Shown here piece by piece: positions 35,033 to 44,900 of a DNA stretch of 64,000 nt. The notes under the pieces were generated by a model. That model was not told where the DNA came from. It was given only the letters and a program-made list of their open reading frames with translations, and ran no database searches. Within the stretch, counting starts at the first letter, position 1, and every line of letters starts with the position of its first letter. The DNA is from Erodium maritimum (lineage: Eukaryota > Streptophyta > Magnoliopsida > Geraniales > Geraniaceae): the NCBI GenBank assembly GCA_963921825.1, contig OY997591.1:21323515-21387514 (forward strand), written 5' to 3'. Made by a program: the position numbers and the translations under genes.

Positions 35033-38000
35033 TAATAGAGAAATTCAACAAAGAAAGAGAGATTTGTGGGTTCCGCACTTCCGCTACAGGACAATTTAAC
35101 CTTGGCCAAAGACATAACAAAGGCAAATGCTGACGAAAATCGATCAGAACACATCTTTGAGGTAGGGGTGGTTTTATCTCCCTATTGCTAGAACTCCATC
35201 GCCCTCAAGTTGGTCCGGGCCATTGGAGATGATTGCCAAGATAGAAAAGGTTGTGCACACTCTTCGATTACTAAAGACATCCAAACTCCACCTCAAGTTT
35301 CACTTTTGAAGCACACATAAGAGAGGATCAATCAGTAGCCCAATGCAATCAAAGATCACCGAGTTTGGTCTACTAAAGGTAGAGTTGGGGTGGGTGCTTC
35401 AAACGAAAGTGACTAAACTAAATAACCTCGCGATGTTCTAGAAATTGATCTGATAACCTGAATCACTACTGAAGGACGTCGCATACGAATGCGTTTCACA
35501 ATGGCAAGACTTATTTCAAGGTCGTAGCTTTGATTCTAAAGCTTAAGGAATACAAAAGTCCTTTGTCTTTGGTTGTCATTCATTATGAACCTTGAGCTTG
35601 AATTCTCAGAGGGAGATAGGCCTTGGCACAAGATTCGCTATAAAACTCCTATATTTTCTTTCAATTTATCTACAAACAAACATTATTTGTTCATTAATCG
35701 AGTTTAGATGTTACTACTTTCCCCCTCGATTAGGGTTTTGAATTTTTGCACCCATTTCGGCTTCCTCCTCCTCCTCCCAACCTTCATGACGCCTTCATCA
35801 CCCCACCCCACCCCCGATGCCTATGTTCACCACCCGTCGTTCTACCACACCTCGGCCATCGCAATGGGATGGTGGCATACTCCTTCCACTGATGGTGTAG
35901 CCCGTTGTCTGCTTCGACACCAGTCCGCGACCTCTTGGTCGATTTTTCACCCTTGTGCATGGGATCTCCTCCTACAATCGCCGCCCTGAGGAAGTATAGA
36001 CTGCTCTGGACTAGATGGAGGTTGTTGGACCCATTGGTGCTCCACACCACCTTACTCGTCGATGCCTCATTACACCTCGGAATACATACCCCTACCCCCA
36101 GAGGCTCATTAAAGGATGGACCTTGCTTCGCGATCGTCCTCAGGGGCAGGTATGCACACGGGGCTGGGGATCCCCCACACCGGGTAGGATCTTCCCTCTG
36201 CCTTGGCACCCGGAGAACCACCGTGATCGTCGGCACCTCTCCGTCGACAAGGGATCGCTGACGACCGATTCACCGACAAGAGTATGTGGTGTGTGAAGAC
36301 CGCTTAAAAAAAAATCGTTCAGACCTGACCTGACTCGCAGGCCAGGCCAGGCTCGACTGCCTCCCCTCGCTTGGGCCGTGCGGCCCGGTACTCGTCAGAG
36401 CCCATTTCTGGGCCCAAGCCCAGTCTGAACTCTGGGTATAAAGGGCCGAAACCTAGGGTTTACACCCATTTTTTTCCTTTCCCTCAGCGCAGCCGTCCTC
36501 CCTTCCCTCGTCGACCTCACCCTCTCCCGATCTCTCTCTCCCTCATCTCCGTTTCCCTCACCCTCTCCGACCATCCCTCCTCCTCTCCCGAACCCGACCT
36601 CACCCTCGCCTTCCTCCTCCACGCACCAGCCGCCGCCCGAACCACCGCCTCCGACCAGCTCCGGCCCTCTCCCTTCCCTCACCTCCGTCCAGCCTCCTCG
36701 CCGTCCGACCCTCTCTCCCTCTTCTTCATTCAAAGCCGAGCCCTCCGACCTGCAACCGCGTTCCGCCGTGCTCCATCCAGCCCAAGCCGCCACCACCGAC
36801 CTCCACCGCCCTTTCCCCTCCACGCCCGTGCACCGCCGGTGCCATCCAGGCCATCGCCGCCGCCGGTACCGTCCTCATCCTCAACGTCGCCGGCGCTCAC
36901 CAGATCCGGCAAGCTACGGCTGGATTCGTTCAGATCTGAGGGGAGACCCTCAGCCGCGCCTCGTCGCGCCCACGGCCACCACCACCACCACCGCCGCCGT
37001 CGTCTCCCTTTTCCCCCTCCTACGGTTAGCCCCTACCACCGGACGACCCTGGTCGGCCGGATTAAAATCGAGCCCTTTTTCCTCTTGTTGTTTTCTGTAA
37101 TCGAGCTCTTCACCTGTTTCTGGTTGAGTTTGAACAGTTTTGTATTGAAAATAAAATGAGAAAAGGGATTAAAACCTAATCGGTTGAAGACCAAAAACTG
37201 AGTTCCGAATTAGATGTGATTTGTTTTTAAAACGGTTTTAAATCTGGTCAGTGTTGAAAGAAGCGATGTTCTAGATCTGGGATCAGTTGAAACCGATTTC
37301 CTTTTTGATCTGAAATGTTTAGTTGTAAAATCAAAAGATTTGGAAAGAAATTTTAATTGAATAGAGACACAATTTTTCTAAAGGAAAAAGGGGAAAAGAT
37401 ATCAGTTCTACGGAAAAAGGATTTAAAATAAAAAGGAATTAACATCAATTTGGTTTTAATAACGGTTTGAGTCGAGGAGTTTTGAGAAACCAAGTTGTAG
37501 GAAAATGAACTAAAACGACTTTGGTTTTAAAAAGAAATTAAAAAGAACAATCAGATTTGATGTAAAATGGGCCTTGAACTGTTGAGCGTGGAACGAATAA
37601 TCGGGCTGTTGAAACGGACTTAAGATGGGTTTAACAGCGGAACGCGGAATCGGTGCCTCGGGAGCCGTGTCTTGAAATCCATGCACCGGATTTTGTGCTC
37701 GGGGCTCGAGTACTCGAACCCGATCCGTCGAAATCCCACTTTTATCCCGCTCAAGTGTAAAAGACAACTGTCGGATTTAAACTGGACTAATCGTAACCTT
37801 TAACTTAACGGTGGAACCGTTTTTAATCTATGGCTTTCGTGTTATCTTTAGAGTCCGGCTTCGATCGAAGTGAAGCTCGGAGGTAGCGAGCCAGAACGTC
37901 GGCAGCTAGGAAGCGTAGCGGGTGTTCTTCGGTTGAGGTAGGGAAAAGTAGCCGGATCTCGGCCCTGACTAGGGAAAGTTAATAGTAGAAATGCATGTGA

Positions 38001-38132
38001 CACTGGGGTGTCGTGGGTTGAGTAGGTTAGCGAATATTAGAATTGCATGATACGGGATTGTAGCGTTTAAGAGAAAAGCATGTGACACTTAGTAGTGTCG
38101 TAGGAACAGAGAACTTAGCGTTAATTGTTTTA

Positions 38133-38340
38133 CTGGAGGCATATGACCATGCCTGGAGGTTGATTGTGAACTTATCGATATTAGGAGTATTGGAGGCATA
38201 TGACCATGCCCGGAGGTTGATTGTGAACTTATCGATATTAGGAGTATTGGAGGCATATGACCATGTCCGGAGGTTGATTGTGAAACTATTGATAACTAGA
38301 ACTGTTGGAGGCATCGAGTATGCCGGAGGTTGTTGTGTGT
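38133..38340. repeat. ~57-bp tandem repeat in LTR C
   Basis: Three near-identical units and a partial fourth, each beginning ggaggcatatgaccatgcc and followed by cggaggttgattgtgaac and ttatcgatattagga. The reverse complement of this array is in LTR B near 7200-7380. Confidence 0.8.
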
Positions 38341-38394
38341 TATTGATTGTTGAGTTTGAGTGGCCTTGAGAGCCGTGTTATTTATTGTTGAGTT

Positions 38395-38715
38395 TGAGTG
38401 GCCATGAGAGCCCGTATTTAATTGTTGGTGTCTTTGGTGGCCATGAGAGCCTGTGTAGTTAAATTGGTGTCTTGGGTGGCCGTGAGTGCCCGTGCCTTAC
38501 TGTTGATGTTTTGGGGTGGTCGTGAGTGTCGTGGGGTTGTTGAACCCGAGTCTTGACCGTTGGTGTGTCTCGAGGGGCCGTGAGTGCCCGTGGGGCTGTT
38601 GAGCCGTGAGTTACTGTTGGTGTGTCTGGGAGGCCGTGAGTGCATGTGGGGCTGTTGAGTCCGTGTTTTAGGGTTGGTGTCTTGGGTGGCCATGAGTGCC
38701 TGTGGAGTGCTGAAC
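38395..38715. repeat. ~58-bp tandem array in LTR C
   Basis: Five to six degenerate units with the phrase ggccgtgagtgcccgtgggg and gttgagcc..., the complement of the 6735-7195 array in LTR B. Copy number is lower here. Confidence 0.75.
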
Positions 38716-40357
38716 TTGTGTTGTTGCTGTTTGTTGAACTGTGTTTGTGATTGTGATTGTGGTTACCTGAGGTTGTGGGCCCGCTTCATGAAACGGGGGT
38801 CCTCGATCACACGCGTCTGCACGTTCAGACGGGGTAGGGGTCCCGCCCATCAGTAAAGGGGTCCTGGCCGCGCGTGTGTGGTTTGGTGGTTGTGAGTGTG
38901 ATAGGTTGACAGTCTGATCCGACTTTGTGTCGAGGAAATGCGACAGGTCGACCGCCTGACCTGGTGAGATCGGTAAAGGGCGTGAGGGAGGTTACTGAGC
39001 AGCTGGTTTGCGATCCTTTGTGATCTTGTTTGGTGTGCGATCCCTTGTGATCTTGTTTGGTGTTGAGTCGTTTCTTTCGAGTCCTTGGGAGAGGTCGTGA
39101 TCGTTGTGTCGAGTCTACTTTGCGTGTCAAAGGGTTGAGTTGGTCAAGGAAGGTAACAGTGGGTGTATGATCAGTCAGAGTCCTTGGGTTGGGGACAGTA
39201 TCCCCCGGTGTAGACTTTATTATTGGTGTTACCGGCTTTGTCTGCTAATTATGTCGTAGTCAGTCTGTTATCCGTGGTGGTGAGCGAACGCTCACCCCTA
39301 GCTGCTTTTCCTACAGGTACTGATCACAGGACGGACTAGGCGAGCTCTCGAAGCTTGTGGAGCTAGGAGCGGAGTCCGGGTTGTTTTGAGTCTAGTGACG
39401 GATGCCTACTTTTGTCCACTTGTTGGAACGTGTTTTAAATTGTAATTATTATTTTGTTGAACTAAACTGGTATTGTAAAGTGTTTTAATGGAAATGGTTT
39501 CAAAGTGTTTTCTTATTTTAAACGTTCGCGTCCCGAGTTCGGTTTACTGAAATTGGGGCGTGACATGGTGGATGCGCCTATCCCCACGACCGATCTAACA
39601 CCAAGGAACCGAGTGCATCCCTGGATAAGGAACTTCCTTCTTTGGATCAGAATTTTCATTGACATTCGGCCTACTCCGACGTACCTGTCCCATGGGACGG
39701 ATTGGATGTGATACGATCAAAGACGGAGCCCTGCCTTCTGTGATCCTTTCTACCAAGGAGTTAATCTCATAGAGACTCATGGACCTTGGCCTTTCCACCA
39801 ATGGGATCGGGAGACGGGTGCAGCACACCTGAACCTCCACCGAGTTTCTCCCTTGGGGTGGGGTTTGGGGGTCATTACTCGGGGCATGGAGGAGGTACCT
39901 AGAACAATCCCCCCATCGATAAGGAAGGAGTACATGCTTGAGGGTCACTCGGCGAGGCTCACTAGGTCCATTGGGTGTCACGGGGTGGTGCAAATGACCC
40001 CCCCCCCCCCCCCCCCCCGTCCCTCCGAGTTCGGGTATTGCCCATTGCTCAGTGTTCTCTCTTCCCTATGGACCTCCTTGACAGTCTGAAATCATCTTCT
40101 CTTCCATATAAGGATTTCCTTCGAGAGATCAACGCGTTTTTTAGATGACACAGACATGCCCAAGTCGAGTCAGGCAAAATCATCCTGAATATCTCGTTCA
40201 ACTCGGTTACCTAGATTAGCCGGACATCGTAGTTATAGGATCAACTAAAATTGTGTTTTACCCTCTTTTAATTTCCACATTGTTTATGTTTGTTACTGTT
40301 TGGTTTCAAATTTCAATAAAAGGATACCATTCATGCTAAAATAAATCGAGTTTAGAT

Positions 40358-40765
40358 CCTGATACAACCCCATTTGCAGTCCCGAGAGCACTTCCTACAC
40401 GTGATATGGCTTGAGAGAAAGAGCCAAGGTGAGGAGAAGGAAGTGGAGGGCAAATTCTGAAGGCAACGCTGAATTGGATAGAGTCTGCCCTCTTCCCCTA
40501 CTGCACTACTCATCTCATCCTCTCTTCCCCTACTCACTCTGTCTTTCTCCAATGTCTCTAGTATTGTTTGTTTGCGATGCATAAATAAAAACTTTGACAA
40601 TTTGTGTATGTTTTCACATATTCATCCAGGTACGTTTTAATCTAAATCATAAAGATAATCTATATGTAAATGTTCAACATTCCATTACACATCTATCTGT
40701 ATGTTTTAGTTATTTTGACCAAATATGTAGATCTGAAATTAATAGCAAACCTCTGGCTTAGTGGA
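40358..40765. other. Intergenic, no gene seen
   Basis: Sequence between LINE D and the small minus-strand gene. A CT-rich patch lies at 40490-40560. It probably includes the 3' UTR of the downstream minus-strand gene, but no clear poly(A) signal was found. Confidence 0.4.
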
Positions 40766-41311
40766 TCACTGTAGCAGCTTCTTCTTCTCTTCCTTGCAAT
40801 GAACTTCGTCTCGGATGGGAAAGCAGGGGAAAAGGCAGCTGATGAGATTGAATCCAAATTTTACAAGCACTCCATGTGTACATCTTCTCTTTGCTGTAAC
40901 ACTGTTGGGTTCAACATAAACAGGACTTGGATCCAAATACTGCTGATAGCTGTTTGTGTCTTGATGAGCACTGCTGACATTCACAGTTACTGTAGGACAC
41001 TCACATGATGGGCTGATTTCGGCCGATGAATGTAGCCATGTGGTTGGGGCAGCGACGTAGAGATCTTCAGCTTCTGGCCATGGCGGCAGGGGAGGAGCCG
41101 ATGGATGATACTGTGACTGTGACGATGGTGGCAATGGCGGATGAGGAATTATAAGGTGATGCTGTTGTTGATAATGACAAGAATAATAAGAGTAAGGTTG
41201 CTGAGGATCTTTCTTCTTCGCCTTCTTCCTCGACCACAACTTTCTCAGCTTCTTCACCATTTGCTTAGGCGACTTCATTCCTCCCATCTTCCCCTCTGCT
41301 ACGCCGTACAC
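40766..41311 (-). CDS. Small basic, proline-rich protein of unknown function
   Basis: A single-exon frame of 181 aa. The N-terminus (about residues 1-35) is very basic and lysine-rich (KSPKQMVKKLRKLWSRKKAKKK). The middle (about 36-85) is rich in Y, Q, H and P, with clusters such as IPHPPLPPSSQ. The C-terminal part has a more protein-like stretch (CPTVTVNVSSAHQD, YLDPSPVYVEPNS) and a Cys/Phe-rich tail (CLFPCFPIRDEV). No signal peptide or known domain is recognised. Support for a real gene: no stops, a TATA box 80 bp before the start, and position in a transposon-free pocket 623 bp beyond the ARF1 stop codon. A second ATG lies eight codons in and could be the true start. Function not assigned. 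Confidence 0.6.
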   Translation of the reverse strand: MYGVAEGKMGGMKSPKQMVKKLRKLWSRKKAKKKDPQQPYSYYSCHYQQQHHLIIPHPPLPPSSQSQYHPSAPPLPPWPEAEDLYVAAPTTWLHSSAEISPSCECPTVTVNVSSAHQDTNSYQQYLDPSPVYVEPNSVTAKRRCTHGVLVKFGFNLISCLFPCFPIRDEVHCKEEKKKLLQ

Positions 41312-41390
41312 AGATGTATACTAAACCTGAAGAAAAAAGAGAGGAGCGCCTTCAAAAAGTAACAGATAACTTCACTTTTTAAAAGTCATC

Positions 41391-41397
41391 ATTTATA
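41391..41397 (-). promoter_or_regulatory. TATA box of the small proline-rich gene
   Basis: On the minus strand ggcTATAAATgatg reads toward the gene, 80-86 bp before the ATG, leaving room for a short leader of about 50 nt. Confidence 0.6.
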
Positions 41398-41933
41398 GCC
41401 GTTACAAACTGGGGCCAGGCCACCTCCCTCAAAGCCACCACCCCATTCCAGACTGCTTTACTTTACAATTAAGTCAACACCTACAAAACAGAGCCACAAC
41501 GCTCTCTCATACTAGTTAGCTTCAACTGACATTGAAGGAAGAAACAGATCATACATACAATAGACTATTTGTATATACAAAAGCATGGGACACTGCTTTG
41601 TGAATGAGAATACAAGAGGAAGTGGAAATGTAACAGAACGAACGAAATATCATTCTCTTGCTCTTACTACATTAGGCACCAAAAGACACCACTCAATTTA
41701 CATTTTTAACCCATCCTGAAACCAATAACCCTAAGAGATTATAAAAAAAAAGGGTCATACTTTGCTCCCTCTACATCTTCAACACCCCTTCTTCGCTGCT
41801 ACATTCATATGCTACCCTTCCCATACCATCGCCTTCAAATCTTCACTAAATATGAATTCATAACCGCTCTCCAATCCTTTTCTCCTCCACCCCCCTTCTA
41901 TATTTCCCACATTGCCCCTCCCCCGTTATAGCG

Positions 41934-44900
41934 TCAGCAACCGGACCCCACCATGGATGACTGATCTTCAGTGTTGGCTGCCCCGTCAGATTCAGGTTTG
42001 CTCGGATTGCCGTCCTCATTAACACCCACTTCTGTCTTCGGTGACAGCCTCTTCACTTCTTCTGCGGTATAGATGAAAATTTTCCTCACCATGCTACAAA
42101 ACTCACTGCAAGATAAAATAAAAAAAACAATGATCCACTCTTCTCTGATTTAGTTACCAAACGCATAGTAAATTTGTACAGTAGAGAACATTTTAGCTGG
42201 CAGAAAACACAGGAAACTTACTTCCATGGGTCATCTCCAACCATCATCATATCATCCTCATCATCAGTGTACACAACCTTCCATTTCTTCATAGATCCAC
42301 AAAGTTCCCCCTCAATGCCAAACATTTCCTCTAATTTTTTTAGTAGGTCTTCATACCGGTCACACTTTGTCAAATCTACTGCCCTCCCAACAGCCATTCC
42401 TTGCATGTGAACCTAAATTAAAGATATAGGATGAGCATATAAACTAAACAAGACGAAAGCAAGTATTTGCTATGCACCTCCTGGTTCTTTTATCTAACAA
42501 CATCAAACTCGTATCCCAAGGAACAAAATAGCAGGCAGCATCAATGAGTTGAAGCAAATCTTGGACTAAAAACAATACCCCAACTCTTATATTTTTAAGT
42601 TGCAAATGGGGAATCAACCATGTGTTAGACGATTACTAGCTTCTAAATGAAAATTCATCCCTTCCTTTAAAATAACCATGGGAATAAAATAAAACTTTGT
42701 ACTCAAGCAGAAAACAGATGCAGAGCAATTGAAATACCTTTGTGCAGCTCCGGGTAGATCTCAGGTTCGATTTTTCGGGATCACAACTTCCAGCAGGAAT
42801 ATCATGTTGATTGACATTTGAAGGTTCGGATGGTTCAGAATGTAGGTCAGACTCAGCATCTGGCGGTGTCACTGGCCGGTCATCTGCCTGAGTCCCAGAA
42901 ACTTTAACCACAGGAGAAGTTTCTTCCACATTAGAATTATCAAGTAGCTGGATCCCAAAGAGCCTACAGCCATTTCCAGTAGCCTGTCTCTTTTCACCAG
43001 ATTCTTTGATCACAGCTGGTGTGAAGGGAATCGTTGCAGTTTCTGCTCTGTTAGACAGATATAGAGAATTTTTAGACATGACAGCCAGAGGACTATTCCC
43101 ACTTAAGCCGGTAGAATTAGCCTTAGTAGAAGAAAACTTCGGCGATGGATAGAGGTCGTGTCCACGCTGTAGGTCACTATATGAGAAAGCTGGAGATTCA
43201 ATTGGGGAATTCCACATGCCTGATACAGACACAAAATAGAATCAAGGTAAACATGGATGTAATGATATGTAAAAAATTACATATATAACCCACCACCAAA
43301 TATTCTCATACCAAGTGCAGAAAAATCTGGTGTGGTTGACGGCAAAACAAGTGGTCTAGCCCGCTTGTTTCTTTGTGCAGGCTGAGAGTTCGGAAGAGTA
43401 GATGCAACAAGTGGCTCTAGTTCCCATGGTGAAACTCTATCTGGACGCAATATTGATGAAGGTTCATCCCACTGAATCTGATTATGCAAAAAACCCCATT
43501 CACAACTTAGGATGTCAGATAAATAAAAAAATTTGATATAAACAGAGGATATGTCAATAAAACTGTCATGCAACCAATTTCTCATAACTCAATGTCGCAG
43601 AAGGCAAGAAATGGTAGAGAGCGGAAATAGATGATATTGAAGTTTATGAAAAATGACATCATTTTGTTTCCTAGACGCATACATCGCCCAAAATAACAAG
43701 ACTCGGAATGGATTAGGAGTAGAGATAAAAGTATTCACCTTTAAAGATCTCCACTCAGAATCGGCCCATCCTGAAGATATGTTATCTCCAACACCAACGA
43801 TTGTGCCACTGAACCTGTAGTTTCAAAGGAACACATTGAATTAATCAATAAATACAAACAAATCATTCTGAAATAGAAAGGCCGGCCAGACAACTTACCT
43901 CCTTTCAGGCACTTCCTCTCCTTCAAACCTCATCTTGAACCGCATCCCAACCGAAAGTTTGTGGCTACGAGCTTCTAGGTATTTATTCACACTCACAATG
44001 AACTCAGAACGGCTTGTCCTATCAAAAACAGGACAACTTTAGCAAAATAAAATAAAAAAACAAACCAGCTTACCACATATAACAAGGAGATAATACCACT
44101 GTGTCCAGTGTCTGCATACAACTGACTACATGATAGTAATTTGAACACTGAACACACGTAAAATAAAATTAATCATAGTGACGATTTACAGATCCCATAA
44201 ACTCCACAATTTTCAATACCAAAATCACACAATATCTTCCTCACTTATTTAGAGTGGTGGGCATCAAATTAAATGTTTTGACAATCTAAAACATCAGAGG
44301 CTAGGTGATCATTTCAAATTATCATCAATCAGACATGGTTTAATGTAGGCAAGAGCATCATCAGTGCCACCAATTTTAGTGCGCCATCTCACCAACACAA
44401 ATTAGTAACACTGGTTCACGAGAATAACTCATAAACACGCATAATGGCACTGATGATGAGAATAACTCATAAACATCTCATTCTTCAATGCAAATCCTAT
44501 AGAACACATTAGCTCATCATATAGAACCAAGATAAAAAAAAATATAGATAGGTCGATTCAAAAACCACTACATCCAGATCTGCAAGTCCATCATGGCAGT
44601 ATCAATAAAGAGATATAACAATTAGTGAAAGAAAAACAACCTTGGCTTGTAGAAGACAGAAAAGAGTGTTCCAGTTGAAATGGCATGAGAAGCAGTAGCC
44701 AGAACCCCTAGATGCATGCTGTGACTAGATATAACAGAAGATGGCACATTGCTTAGTTGTCTCATAAGCCTCCTTACACCAACACACAGCTCTCCATTTT
44801 CACCCCTAGAAGTGTATGGACAAGTAAACAATGCAGTCAGATTTGGAAACTTTAAACAATATTTTATGATTTTCATCAAACAAATATAACCTACCTCAGG

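Larger units (their letters stand above)
31872..35690 (+). mobile_element. Ty3/gypsy pol fossil
   Basis: A broken Ty3/gypsy element lying on the + strand. Recognisable parts in order are reverse transcriptase (about 31900-32520), RNase H (about 32880-33110), integrase parts (about 33330-33640) and, after nested DNA transposons, the downstream end of integrase and a chromodomain-side tail (about 35040-35690). No LTRs or gag are recognised at the edges; the outer limits are approximate. It is old, with well over ten breaks, and cannot be active. It hosts the Tourist-like MITE at 33645-35032. Confidence 0.75.
36292..39565 (+). mobile_element. Solo LTR C (Ty3/gypsy-type fossil) inside LINE D
   Basis: It runs from tgtgaagaccgc to ggggcgtgaca, 3274 bp, with a perfect 5-bp TSD TGGTG (36287-36291 and 39566-39570). 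It is the opposite-strand match of LTR B. Parts on the + strand: TATA box gggtataaag near 36436, a CT-rich leader to about 37020, an AT-rich intron-like stretch, tandem arrays (38133-38340 and 38395-38715), then a hairpin ggtgagcgaacgctcacc (39279-39296) and the acceptor-like tgcttttcctacag ending near 39316. No internal element region remains. Chromovirus-like placement is inference. Confidence 0.85.
35710..40343 (+). mobile_element. Short LINE-like element D, split by solo LTR C
   Basis: A 14-bp duplication aatcgagtttagat flanks it at 35696-35709 and 40344-40357, with an A-rich end (ttcaataaaagg...gctaaaat) at the right, so it is a non-LTR insertion on the + strand. Without LTR C and its TSD it is about 1.36 kb. 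The left part (35710-36291) is a GC-rich leader with a proline-rich frame; the right part (39566-40343) contains a frame (FLLWIRIFIDIRPTPTYLSH) resembling the segment after DUF4283 in plant LINE ORF1, and a 21-C run at 39998-40018. No RT is present. Stops break every frame. Confidence 0.7.

Noticed and set aside
36371-37159. 262-residue + frame, a candidate long gene
   Set aside because: It is the matching CT-rich leader of solo LTR C, low complexity, and does not align in protein sequence with the equivalent frame in LTR B, so selection on a protein is not supported.
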